Assembly: GCA_034110565.1 (NCBI GenBank)
Contig: JAWUYY010000020.1
Span: 9,477 to 73,476 of the forward strand
DNA: 64,000 bases
Source: Bermanella sp034110565
Lineage (GTDB): Bacteria > Pseudomonadota > Gammaproteobacteria > Pseudomonadales > Oceanobacteraceae
Direction: 5' to 3'
The position numbers were made by a program, and so were the translations under genes. Of the stretch, positions 35,356 to 43,790 are shown one piece after another; position 1 is the stretch's first letter; every line of letters begins with the position of its first letter. Below the pieces are notes generated by a model. It did no database searches. It was not told the origin of the DNA and was given only the letters and a program-made list of their open reading frames with translations.

Positions 35356-36405
35356 TTATAAAATAGATTCAATGGGCTTAACACTGCTAGCAAATTGATC
35401 TTTTTCAAATTTATTATGAAAGTCCTCAACCAAGCCATCTGTTGCTATCATCACGCTTTGCCAGTACTGCTCACGGGCATCATTGCTAAGCTGAGTAAAA
35501 TCTTTACGGTCTGGAATTTTCCCATAAGGTAGTTTATCAATAAACTGGTGACTAGGCGCCACCATGACGACGTTATCATAGTTTTTTGCTTTGGCTTTAC
35601 GCCAAGGAATGGCTTTATCAAACCAACCCGGTACAATTTTAGGAAAGAAATGCGGATAAAAAACTAAGCCGTCTTGTGAAGGAAACGGGCCTGAAAAATG
35701 ATAATCCACCATACCACCATCCCAGTGCCAACGATCTTTTCCCCCTGGAATTTTGGTTGGTTCAAGCATCATTGGAATCGCACCAGATGCCACCAACGCT
35801 TGTTTCAAATTACCAACACCTAGTTCAATCACCTCTGGGCGTTTATGGTAAGGGGCGTGACTCGATTGTTGAGAAATCAGCACTCTAGGGTATAAAGCTT
35901 CTACTATTTTACTTGAAAATAAATTACCCGTTGCCGCCGCTAATAACCCCAGTCCCTGGCTTATATTATGTCGACCATTCATCAACAAACGATTACGCAC
36001 TGCCACTATATGCAGTTTACGTAATGGGTTGTTAATAATATGCGCGGCTCGCTCGTCATTAAATAACTCATCGAGCACCATATCCACAAACACGCTGATT
36101 TCAGCTGGACTGAGTTTTTCATAACGTTGATTCAAATAGATATCTTCAAACTGCTTAAAACTCGCAAGAGGATCTTGCTGCGCATAACACGCCATGCGCC
36201 ATGAGCCGATACTGGAGCCCACAAGTGAGATGGGCTGAGAGGCTTTTGGTAAGAAGTGCTCAGCAAGGTACTGGTCTAAACGAGACAGCATTAGCCATTT
36301 AGGGCCGCCACTGGCGCCTACCATCAGCTGAATGTCCTGCGGGCTTAACCCCTGATTCTTAATATGCCTTAAGGCTTTAGCCCCAGCCAAGATTTCAATG
36401 GTCAT
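35356..36405 (-). CDS. Patatin-like phospholipase
   Basis: A 349-residue acyl hydrolase with the patatin Ser-Asp dyad: oxyanion segment GASGGPKWL (30-38), nucleophile Ser65 in GSSIGSWR, and Asp229 in WDGGMVDYH. There is no signal peptide, so it acts in the cytoplasm or on the inner leaflet. The family removes acyl chains from phospholipids or lysophospholipids; the substrate is not evident. Monocistronic, converging on the surface-protein gene. Confidence 0.87.
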   Translation of the reverse strand: MTIEILAGAKALRHIKNQGLSPQDIQLMVGASGGPKWLMLSRLDQYLAEHFLPKASQPISLVGSSIGSWRMACYAQQDPLASFKQFEDIYLNQRYEKLSPAEISVFVDMVLDELFNDERAAHIINNPLRKLHIVAVRNRLLMNGRHNISQGLGLLAAATGNLFSSKIVEALYPRVLISQQSSHAPYHKRPEVIELGVGNLKQALVASGAIPMMLEPTKIPGGKDRWHWDGGMVDYHFSGPFPSQDGLVFYPHFFPKIVPGWFDKAIPWRKAKAKNYDNVVMVAPSHQFIDKLPYGKIPDRKDFTQLSNDAREQYWQSVMIATDGLVEDFHNKFEKDQFASSVKPIESIL

Positions 36406-36597
36406 AATCAGTTCTATTTATTATAAAAACACAACATGGTGCCAAAGCGACAAATTTGCGCAACCAGCAGTAAACATACTCCGTGCAACAGTGTGTACTA
36501 TAAAAAGGTGCAATCAAAAAAAAGTAAAGTATCAAGGGCTTGGTCCGATAACTAATATAGAGCCTAAGAAAATGACTTACATGCAGGAGCACGGACC

Positions 36598-36804
36598 ATG
36601 TACACAGGAAAAAGTTATGTATTTACCACGGCTATCGAGCAGCAGGCGTTTCATGAAGGCCTAAAGGCAACTGCTAGCAGTCATAACCCCTATTCAGCAT
36701 CAAACAGTTCTCATGCAGCAAGAGCATGGGGCAAAGGAAATGAATTAGGGTTTCGCTTAAATGCACGCCTTGGTGTGCAGTATTTAAATGCCGCCAAGTT
36801 CTAA
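36598..36804 (+). CDS. Small Rmf-like protein (candidate ribosome modulation factor family)
   Basis: A 68-residue basic protein. The pattern A-F-H-E-G, then HNPY, then AARAWGKGNELG resembles the E. coli ribosome modulation factor pattern (A..RGY.AG, CPY, SQWLGGWRE), so it may be a distant Rmf/CrpP-type protein. AGGAG lies 8 nt before the ATG, which supports translation. It stands alone between divergent patatin and convergent MCP genes. The family assignment is tentative. Confidence 0.55.
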   Translation: MYTGKSYVFTTAIEQQAFHEGLKATASSHNPYSASNSSHAARAWGKGNELGFRLNARLGVQYLNAAKF

Positions 36805-36868
36805 GCTAGATGTACCGTCTAATTATTCTTAAACTCACCCAAGTCACAAATCATGACTTGGGTGTTCA

Positions 36869-38353
36869 TTAAATTTGAAAAATCTTGATATTGTCTTTCA
36901 TCTTCACTGCAACATTTCTAACGGATTCAGATGCATCTTTCACCCCTTCCAAGCGTTCAGAGTTAGCTTGGCTTAGACCCTGCATAGCATTAGCATTTTG
37001 AGTAACCCCCGCCAATACCGACTCTTGATCAGATGTGGCCTGTGCGATTGATTGATTCATTTGTAAGATAACACCCATAGCTTGCGCCACCTTCTGCAAC
37101 TCAAGATTAGTCGCATCACTGTCGCCAAGACATTGCGTCATGGTGGCTTGGCTATTGGACATATTACTAACGGTTTCTTTACTGGTGCTTTGCAAGTTTT
37201 CAATCATGGTTTGAATTTCTTGGGTGCTATTTTGTGTGCGCGATGCGAGTGAGCGTACTTCATCAGCGACTACCGCAAACCCTCGCCCTTGCTCACCAGC
37301 ACGAGCAGCTTCAATGGCTGCATTTAATGCTAATAAATTCGTTTGGTCTGCAATTTCACGAATCACATCCAATACAGAGCCGATGTTTACACTATCTTTT
37401 GCAAGCTCTGATATTGCTGTCACAGATTGATTAATCTGCCCTTCTAGCATACTCATGTTACGTTTTGTGCTATTACTCTTTTGCATACAATCATCAACTG
37501 AAGCTTGCGCATCGCTTGAAGATTGCAATGCTTGACCTGCGTTATCCGCGATGACCTGCATTGCTTGGGATAAGTCTTTTACAGCATTAACGATAGATTG
37601 AGATTCGGATAATTGTTGCTTTAATTGCTCAGCATTTTTTTGCATTAAATCTGTCATGACATAACTATCTTTATCTAGGGTCTCCCCATAGTTACCTATG
37701 TTGTTAATCACGCTTTGGATCTGCTCAACAAATTGGTTAAAAGTACTGCTAATTTCACTAGTCGCTGTACAGCGAAGTGTTAGGTTTAAATTTCCATTTT
37801 GACTGATATCAGCCACGGTATCTTGTAAATCAAGTGCCGATACTTCTTTCTTATGCATGTTACTCGACATGATAATCAACACTATTGTTTCAACCACGAC
37901 GTACCCTGCGTGTAAAAATACAATCCCCCAACCCTTACTTACATCATCGAGTAAAAAAACTGGGCTGCCTTGAGTTTGAAAATAAAACAAGCCTACATGG
38001 TGAACCGCTACTAATGCAGCTGAAGCAACGATTGGTTTCCAATCATGGTAATAAAGCAGTAACGCCAAAAAGGCAAAGAAGCCAAAGTGCATTTCGATCA
38101 TGCCATGGGCTTGGTTGACGTGCAGGGCTGTTAGCATCATCAGTGCCATGCCCATAAATATTCGCGTCATGCTTCGCCCAGAAAAATACTTGACTAAAAG
38201 AGTCGCGACGATAGCGGTACCAATACCAATAAAAATGGCTTGCCCCCAAGTATCGTACCAACCTGCTAGCGCTAAGCTGTAAGCCGATGCAAGATAAACC
38301 ACAAACAACATTGTTTTATCGGCTTTCTTATAATGTTCATACGCTAACTTCAT
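36869..38353 (-). CDS. Methyl-accepting chemotaxis protein with His-rich membrane sensor domain
   Basis: A 494-residue receptor. The first 170 or so residues form about six membrane helices with no periplasmic domain, and carry many His in or near helices (78, 83, 89, 103, 118, 119, 148), for example in HVNQAHGMIEMHFG. The cytoplasmic part (about 185-494) is a coiled-coil signalling domain with the CheW/CheA-binding tip DQTNLLALNAAIEAARAGEQ and GRGFAVVADEVR. No HAMP is obvious. It is the last gene of a four-gene operon, 13 nt after the DUF6436 gene. The stimulus is unknown; a redox or metal cue is possible. Confidence 0.88.
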   Translation of the reverse strand: MKLAYEHYKKADKTMLFVVYLASAYSLALAGWYDTWGQAIFIGIGTAIVATLLVKYFSGRSMTRIFMGMALMMLTALHVNQAHGMIEMHFGFFAFLALLLYYHDWKPIVASAALVAVHHVGLFYFQTQGSPVFLLDDVSKGWGIVFLHAGYVVVETIVLIIMSSNMHKKEVSALDLQDTVADISQNGNLNLTLRCTATSEISSTFNQFVEQIQSVINNIGNYGETLDKDSYVMTDLMQKNAEQLKQQLSESQSIVNAVKDLSQAMQVIADNAGQALQSSSDAQASVDDCMQKSNSTKRNMSMLEGQINQSVTAISELAKDSVNIGSVLDVIREIADQTNLLALNAAIEAARAGEQGRGFAVVADEVRSLASRTQNSTQEIQTMIENLQSTSKETVSNMSNSQATMTQCLGDSDATNLELQKVAQAMGVILQMNQSIAQATSDQESVLAGVTQNANAMQGLSQANSERLEGVKDASESVRNVAVKMKDNIKIFQI

Positions 38354-38366
38354 ATGTCACGCTCTC

Positions 38367-38885
38367 CTACCAAGGGCAAAAGCACCCAAACCCTTGGCTG
38401 TTTATCCATTTTGGATTTTCATCTAGTGCTAATTTATTAAGCACCATATTTATAAAATCAAAGCCCTTTCCGCATGTCATACCGCTGCTGTAGGGGCCAA
38501 AGTAAGCCAAATCACCACTTGCATCCCAGATCGCCACTGCGGGCGATGCAGGAATATGCACCCCTTTAAGTAGGGTACTGTGCCGACTTAACACTATCTG
38601 TTCAGTTCCTTCTAACATAGGCGCTATCAGCTCTAAATGAGCCACTCGATAGCGATCACAAGGACAATCTTCATCCTTAAAGTGCACAATAAGAGGCACA
38701 TTTAACCTTTCTTTTTTTAGTATAGGATAAAGTTTACGAATTGGTTCGGCATCGAAGATGATTAATTGCTCGCTATAAGCCCCCCAATATCGATACTCAA
38801 ACCACCAGAAAGCAAAAGCACTGGCGAATAGCCATACACTGACAATCAGGCTTAAGATCAATGTACTGGGTTTCACCGCGATCAT
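38367..38885 (-). CDS. DUF6436 thioredoxin-like membrane-anchored protein
   Basis: A 172-residue protein with an N-terminal anchor helix (about 8-28) and a thioredoxin-like periplasmic part. The motif DEDCPCDRY holds a CxC-type redox pair, followed by HIPASPAVAIWDASGDLAYFGPYSSG and the ending WINSQGFGCFCPW with another CFC. These match DUF6436. Its ATG overlaps the cyclase stop by 4 nt, so the two are translationally coupled. A thiol-redox or metal-delivery role is likely but unproven. Confidence 0.78.
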   Translation of the reverse strand: MIAVKPSTLILSLIVSVWLFASAFAFWWFEYRYWGAYSEQLIIFDAEPIRKLYPILKKERLNVPLIVHFKDEDCPCDRYRVAHLELIAPMLEGTEQIVLSRHSTLLKGVHIPASPAVAIWDASGDLAYFGPYSSGMTCGKGFDFINMVLNKLALDENPKWINSQGFGCFCPW

Positions 38886-41098
38886 TTGCTGGTATGCCTA
38901 AAGGTACCGTCCCAGTCAGACGGTAAAATCTGTGTTCTTAAATCAGCAATGCGCTCAATGTAAACCTCATACAGTTTTAATGGATTGAGCTTGAACAAGG
39001 CTGTAAATGCATTACGGGCACCGTCCCAATCTTTTTTCACATACAAATTATAGGCCGCATCATATTGCTGGATTTCATCCAAAATCCTTTGTTCGACTTC
39101 ACCTTCAAGTCCGAGTGGCTCGTATACTCGAATGGCTTCCTCTTTCCCTTTTACTTGAATTCGATCAATAAAGCGGCACACAAACCCAGCTATATGATCA
39201 AAGGTATCTTCACCGATTAAAATTTTTGCGCCATAAAATTTTGTAATACTTTCTAAGCGAGAGCCAAGATTAACTGCATCGCCTAATACAGTATAAGAAC
39301 GGCGATAGCTGGATCCCATGTCACCTACATTCATAACGCCTGTGTTAACTCCGACACCAATATTCACTTCGGGTAAGCCTTCTTTTTTAAATTCGACTTT
39401 TAATTCTTCGGTGATTCGCTGCATGTTTAATGCAGCCAAAACAGCATTGCCACGATGATTATCATCGTCCAATGGCGCGCCCCAAAATGCCATGACCATG
39501 TCACCTACGTATTTATCTATAGTGCCGTTTCGATCAAAAATCTCTTTGGTAATCGGCGTAAAATAGCTGTTGAGCATGTGCTTTAACTCTTGAGCAGTTA
39601 GCGTTTCACTGATATTGGTAAAACTTCTAATATCGCTGAACAGCACGGTTAACTCTTTACTCTCTCCAGCAAAACTATAGGCATCAGGATCCGACATCAT
39701 TTTGTCAATATGCGCAGGCGGTACATATTGATCAAACATACCTTTCAACATTTTTTTACTGGCATTTACTTTTAAAAAACCATCCGTAATAAACGTGGCC
39801 GTCAAAAATAACGTTAAAATAACCGCACCCGCCATGGGTAGATCCAGTCCGTTTGTCCATAAGTAACCATTGAATCCAATGACAACCACGATAATCAAGC
39901 CACCACCAAGTAACATCATGGTTGGACCTAACATGGGTAAAACCACAATCATAAACAGCGCAATTAAAATTAATTGTAAAAACGTGGCGCCTGCTTGCCA
40001 TTCAGGTTTTTGTGGGAAGCCGCCACCTAACAGTGCATCTAAAATATTGGCATGTACCTCTACACCTGGATATTGCGGCCCCATGGGCGTACTTCGTAAA
40101 TCAGATAAACCGATTGCAGATGTGCCTACAAATACAATAGCGCCATCTAATACACCAGGCTCCAAACGATCTCGTAAAACATCCGTTGCAGAATAATAAG
40201 GAAAAGAAAATGCTGGCCCCTGGTACGGTACCGTGATAAAACCGGCAGGACTGGTAGGCGCAGGGTGTTCACTCACAGCCACATGCGTGAGCGCCAATAC
40301 ATCTCCCACCTCGACCACTTTTGGTTCAATGGTATCTAAAAATAAGTAACGCATAGCGACACTTAACGCTAACGACGGGTAAAGTTCGTTACCGTGACGT
40401 ATTAATAAAGGTGCTCGGCGAACCGTGCCATCAAAATCCGGAAACATGGTCACAAAGCCTCCTCCGCCAGCTTTACTTTGCAAACTGGGGATATTCGCAG
40501 TGAACCCTGGGCGCTGGGTAATTACCAAATTTTCTTGCCATTGATTCGGAATTTTAAAAATAGATGATGGTAACTGACCATTACGGTATTCAGCCTCATC
40601 CTGAAAAAAGAAACCAAGCACCACATCTTGCTGTGCTATGGCATCCGCCATAACTTGATCTGCATCGGCCATATTTTTAATAGCCTGCCAATCTTGTTTG
40701 CCTAGTTTATTGAAAATGGAGCCCGGTACGGCTCGATTGATATGTTCGACAGGATTCACTTCTTTTTCACTGAATACCACATCGAATGCGATCACAACAG
40801 CACCACTAGCACCCAGTTTTTCAATCAGGAGGGCGATTTTTTGTCGACTCCAAGGGAAGCGGCCTTCATTGATAATAGAGGTTTCATCTATATCAATAAT
40901 AGCAATCTTATGATCGCTATGAGGCCGCTGGGTGATCGGTAGGAAAAGGTTAAAACGCACGTCATACAAGAGGTATTCAATTCGAGTAAATAAAGACGCG
41001 CTGCTGCCCTGATTAAGAGCCGCTAAGATGATAAGTACAGACACTGCAGCCGCAAATATCCGAGTACTGTATTTAAATAGTTTTTTCGATAAGACCAT
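38882..41098 (-). CDS. CHASE2-domain class III adenylate/guanylate cyclase
   Basis: A 738-residue inner-membrane cyclase. One helix (about 12-30), an extracytoplasmic CHASE2 sensor (about 40-360; IAIIDIDETSI, FVGTSAIGLSDLRSTPMG), three helices (about 370-440), then a class III cyclase domain with metal-binding Asp489 (VLFSDIRSFT) and Asp533 (KYVGDMVMAFWGAP), plus GSSYRRSYTVLGDAVN. A helical TPR-like tail follows. It makes cAMP (or cGMP) in response to an unknown outside signal. Second gene of the operon ending in the chemotaxis receptor. Confidence 0.93.
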   Translation of the reverse strand: MVLSKKLFKYSTRIFAAAVSVLIILAALNQGSSASLFTRIEYLLYDVRFNLFLPITQRPHSDHKIAIIDIDETSIINEGRFPWSRQKIALLIEKLGASGAVVIAFDVVFSEKEVNPVEHINRAVPGSIFNKLGKQDWQAIKNMADADQVMADAIAQQDVVLGFFFQDEAEYRNGQLPSSIFKIPNQWQENLVITQRPGFTANIPSLQSKAGGGGFVTMFPDFDGTVRRAPLLIRHGNELYPSLALSVAMRYLFLDTIEPKVVEVGDVLALTHVAVSEHPAPTSPAGFITVPYQGPAFSFPYYSATDVLRDRLEPGVLDGAIVFVGTSAIGLSDLRSTPMGPQYPGVEVHANILDALLGGGFPQKPEWQAGATFLQLILIALFMIVVLPMLGPTMMLLGGGLIIVVVIGFNGYLWTNGLDLPMAGAVILTLFLTATFITDGFLKVNASKKMLKGMFDQYVPPAHIDKMMSDPDAYSFAGESKELTVLFSDIRSFTNISETLTAQELKHMLNSYFTPITKEIFDRNGTIDKYVGDMVMAFWGAPLDDDNHRGNAVLAALNMQRITEELKVEFKKEGLPEVNIGVGVNTGVMNVGDMGSSYRRSYTVLGDAVNLGSRLESITKFYGAKILIGEDTFDHIAGFVCRFIDRIQVKGKEEAIRVYEPLGLEGEVEQRILDEIQQYDAAYNLYVKKDWDGARNAFTALFKLNPLKLYEVYIERIADLRTQILPSDWDGTFRHTSK

Positions 41099-41135
41099 AG
41101 CAATAAAGCATAGCCGTTTTCATCGGAAGTGGGAG

Positions 41136-41474
41136 TTAAGCCACCACATGACCTCGATAGATACGCTTAGGTCGATCATCCCCTGACACACCATTGCGCG
41201 GGCTATCTGGGATAGACTGTCCGCGATACATACGCTTTGTGGCTACGTCCTCATGACTCTCGGGCGTTGGTGTCATTAGTTCAATGCCCATCATGTCTTC
41301 AAGATCCGCAAACAACAGCTGGGTTCGCTGATCATGGCTTTTTATCACGAGCGCCAAAATAGTCTGCACAACATGTGGTTGGCTGAGTTTAATCTCCACA
41401 CCAAACTCGCTGCGTAAGCGTTTACGAAGCTGTTGCATGATGTCTATCATGTCTTTCGTGAGGTTGGGTATCAT
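41136..41474 (-). CDS. Small cytoplasmic protein, unknown
   Basis: A 112-residue protein of unrecognised family. The N-terminal 75 residues are helical (IDIMQQLRKRLRSEFGVEIKLSQ); the C-terminus has two related pieces, KRMYRGQSI and KRIYRGHVVA, a PxxYRG-type repeat. The ATG has AGAG upstream and is preferred to a TTG 16 codons earlier. The cyclase gene starts 37 nt downstream, so this is probably the first gene of the cyclase-chemoreceptor operon. Confidence 0.65.
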   Translation of the reverse strand: MIPNLTKDMIDIMQQLRKRLRSEFGVEIKLSQPHVVQTILALVIKSHDQRTQLLFADLEDMMGIELMTPTPESHEDVATKRMYRGQSIPDSPRNGVSGDDRPKRIYRGHVVA

Positions 41475-41820
41475 AAGGGCTCTTTTATTTATGGAATTAC
41501 ACAATTTATACGTTACGAGCAAACCTCATACCAAGAGCATTTTCCACTTACAAATTAACCGCCTCCTCTATAAACCATGCAATTAAAGGGTGGTATCTTT
41601 GGTAGCCTAGTGGGTTATTGTGCACATTCGAACGAAAGGCACCAAAGTGATTCCTGACCATATTTAATCGCACCAGTTTGAATCACGACAGAATGAGTAA
41701 CCACATCAGATTTGTTTAAAAAACAAACAAATTAGTTGATTTACCTAAAAAATGGCCTGAATTTGGGCGCAAATGAGGCAAATCAAAGCATGATTAATAC
41801 AACGAAAAGTTGGCAAGGAA
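41475..41820. other. Gene-poor stretch upstream of the candidate RNA
   Basis: No open frame with a ribosome site was found. It is AT-rich and holds a weak TTGTTT/AAACAA hairpin near 41719-41733. It must contain the promoter of the cyclase operon on the minus strand and perhaps that of the candidate RNA on the plus strand; no convincing -35/-10 pair was seen. Confidence 0.4.
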
Positions 41821-41860
41821 TCTGCAATATAGTAATTAGCGAGTTCACTTAACTTGCAGA

Positions 41861-41953
41861 GCGTAGATTCATGTCGAAAGACTCAGTTTTATCGGGGCCA
41901 ATTAATCTTGCACGGGTTAATTTGATTTTGCTGATTGAATCTACGCTTTTTTT
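41861..41953 (+). ncRNA. Candidate structured small RNA with intrinsic terminator
   Basis: GCGTAGATTCA (41861-41871) pairs perfectly with TGAATCTACGC (41936-41946), followed at once by seven T. Inside, GTC-GAAA-GAC (41873-41882) makes a small GNRA-loop hairpin, TCAG/CTGA (41883-41886 / 41931-41934) extends the stem, and CCAATTAA/TTAATTTG-like arms (41898-41905 / 41917-41924) form an apical hairpin. A further TCTGCAA/TTGCAGA pair (41821-41827 / 41854-41860) abuts it on the 5' side. No coding frame fits. The 5' end is unknown; it matches no RNA family I can name. Confidence 0.5.
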
Positions 41954-41978
41954 CGCCTAAAATTTAGTACTGACTAGA

Positions 41979-42617
41979 TTAACCCTGAGTTAATAGCTCA
42001 CCCGTTTCATCAAAATGCTTAATTCGCTTAATCGCAAATTGAATCTCAGGTTTAACCAATTTTTGTTTTTTTAGAAAGACCACTAATTCTTTTACAAATA
42101 ATTGATCCGTCCATTCATCCCGTGAACGAGAACGAACAAAATCACTGTATATGCGATGCCCTAACCCTTGAATCAGTTGTTTATTTAATTGCTCCATTAA
42201 GTAAACATGCACCGATTGATTCATTAGGTTTTTAACTTTTTCAACTTGTATTTGTTCAAAATTGGCGAGATTTAATTGAGCCAATAACAAGTCTCGCCAA
42301 GCCACTTTTTGCTGAATACTGGCTTCATTTTCTTGGGTACTATTTTGACTTAATAATTGCAGCGTCATATCCAGTTGCACTTGCGTTAACTGGCCTATCA
42401 CCGCAATGTGTTTTTCCATCTGAGTTTGAAACGCTTGATCTTGATCTTTGTGCAGATAATAAATCTTATCCAAACTCAACAAAGCATAGTCAAATATGGT
42501 TAGCAGCGAGATCATAGCCGCGAAAACTAAGGGTGGGATTTTTTTGATATGGAGTAATACGGTCAGTAGCGCTAATAAACCAACGCTAAACAGTAAGATA
42601 AAAATGGTAATAGCCAT
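41979..42617 (-). CDS. Two-helix membrane protein with coiled-coil tail, unknown
   Basis: A 212-residue protein not recognised. Two membrane helices (about 3-22 and 28-50) are followed by a helical, Gln-rich, probably coiled-coil cytoplasmic region (QTQMEKHIAVIGQLTQVQLDMTLQLL). AAGGTGG lies before the chosen ATG. It follows the CBS gene by 56 nt on the same strand, so it may end the DUF4404-CBS operon. Function unknown. Confidence 0.62.
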   Translation of the reverse strand: MAITIFILLFSVGLLALLTVLLHIKKIPPLVFAAMISLLTIFDYALLSLDKIYYLHKDQDQAFQTQMEKHIAVIGQLTQVQLDMTLQLLSQNSTQENEASIQQKVAWRDLLLAQLNLANFEQIQVEKVKNLMNQSVHVYLMEQLNKQLIQGLGHRIYSDFVRSRSRDEWTDQLFVKELVVFLKKQKLVKPEIQFAIKRIKHFDETGELLTQG

Positions 42618-42673
42618 GTGGCCACCTTTGCAGTGTATCAATGCCGTCACACTAGCAACGGCAATTAATTAGT

Positions 42674-43108
42674 TCAAGCGACGCTGTCACCTCCTCCAGG
42701 GAAAAACTCGTCTTTTAACGATTCACTAAAGGAATGACACGCATCAGAAGCCGTAAATACGCCGGCCAATTTACCCTGACGCGTCACCAAAACACAATCT
42801 TCGTGAGCATCCGCCATATAATCCAATACTTCGATTAACGAAGTATAAAGGTCAACGGTATACACATTCTCAGGACATAAGTCAGAGACGATTAAGTCAT
42901 CAAAGTCAGTATGAATGTGACCCGGTAATTGCGTGCGCTCCAACTCTCGTTTTGTCAGCACACTTAAGCTGCCGTCTGCCAGCTTTACCGGTAAATGGCC
43001 GACATGGTGCTCTTTCATCATGGCTTTCGCCTGAGTCATGGTAGCGCTGTCGGCAATCGAAAATGGAAACGCGCTCATGACATCTTTGATTCTTGGCATG
43101 CGCTTCAT
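42674..43108 (-). CDS. Tandem CBS-domain protein
   Basis: A 144-residue stand-alone Bateman module. CBS1 (about 8-65) has VMSAFPFSIADSATMTQAKAMMKEHHVGHLPV; CBS2 (about 75-135) has VYTVDLYTSLIEVLDYMADAHEDCVLV and LAGVFTASDA. Such modules bind adenine nucleotides and act as energy-state switches for partner proteins. The partner is unknown. It lies 20 nt after the DUF4404 gene. Confidence 0.87.
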   Translation of the reverse strand: MKRMPRIKDVMSAFPFSIADSATMTQAKAMMKEHHVGHLPVKLADGSLSVLTKRELERTQLPGHIHTDFDDLIVSDLCPENVYTVDLYTSLIEVLDYMADAHEDCVLVTRQGKLAGVFTASDACHSFSESLKDEFFPGGGDSVA

Positions 43109-43128
43109 GGCTTTTCCTCAGTGGCTGT

Positions 43129-43383
43129 TTATATGCCCATTTTTCCGAGCATATCAATAATGTCTCGAATCACGATGGACGCATTAGGATGCTGACTGTC
43201 AAACTCCACCGCTTGCTGTTCTAAGCGATAATTAATTCCATCATCTACCGCATCCCCTGCTAACGCGGTTTGAATATCTGCATCAAGTTGCTCCAGCAGT
43301 TCACGGCTTTCGCTATCTAGAGCGTCTATTTCACCGATGGTTTGCTTCAGTTGCGCCAGCTTGTTTTTTAATTGTTCGTGCAT
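43129..43383 (-). CDS. DUF4404 family protein
   Basis: An 84-residue helical protein matching DUF4404 (LKNKLAQLKQTIGEIDALD, then HPNASIVIRDIIDMLGKMGI at the C-terminus). AGGAG stands 9 nt before the chosen ATG; a longer in-frame opening lacks this. No signal peptide. Function unknown. First gene of a set of three with the CBS and two-helix membrane genes. Confidence 0.82.
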   Translation of the reverse strand: MHEQLKNKLAQLKQTIGEIDALDSESRELLEQLDADIQTALAGDAVDDGINYRLEQQAVEFDSQHPNASIVIRDIIDMLGKMGI

Positions 43384-43544
43384 GAATTGACTCCTAGTCA
43401 AAAGGGTATTCACATGCTGCCACTGTAACAATATAGATCAAGTTAACGGGTCAGCACTATGTGTTGTATCAGTAAATAATAAGGATTGCGGCAATTTAAA
43501 ACCATTGACCACAAACAGGGTATTAAAAAAACATCTAAAAAGGC

Positions 43545-43757
43545 TCAAATACCCATAGTGAGTTTTAATACGCCCTTGATAATAAAGCCCACCATGCCTA
43601 AACCTAATGCAAAGAACAGCACGGCCATACCGAACTTACCGGCGTTAGAGCGTTTACCTAAGTCATAAATAATAAACATCATAAAACCCATGACGGCCGC
43701 TAAGCCAATCATTAAGGCCACATCTTCGAACTGTTCAAATTCCATAACATTACCCAT
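43545..43757 (-). CDS. DUF2788 family small membrane protein
   Basis: A 70-residue inner-membrane protein with two helices, about 13-32 and 43-65. The pattern IGLAAVMGFMMFIIYDLGKRSNAGKFG, then LFFALGLGMVGFIIKG, matches DUF2788. Function unknown. In-frame ATGs at codons 1 and 5 are both possible. It lies 33 nt downstream of the AbgT transporter gene and may share its transcript. Confidence 0.83.
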   Translation of the reverse strand: MGNVMEFEQFEDVALMIGLAAVMGFMMFIIYDLGKRSNAGKFGMAVLFFALGLGMVGFIIKGVLKLTMGI

Positions 43758-43790
43758 ATTGGTTGTGGGCGTATTATAACTAATCTGGAC

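Noticed and set aside
41716..41736. TTGTTT/AAACAA hairpin in the gap
   Set aside because: A six-base AT-only stem, likely by chance.
41821..41953. Reading the long inverted repeat as an integron attC site, retron or hammerhead ribozyme
   Set aside because: No GTTRRRY core at the right end, no integrase or reverse transcriptase nearby, and no hammerhead core (CUGANGA with GAAA and cleavage site). A T-tract fits a terminated transcript instead.
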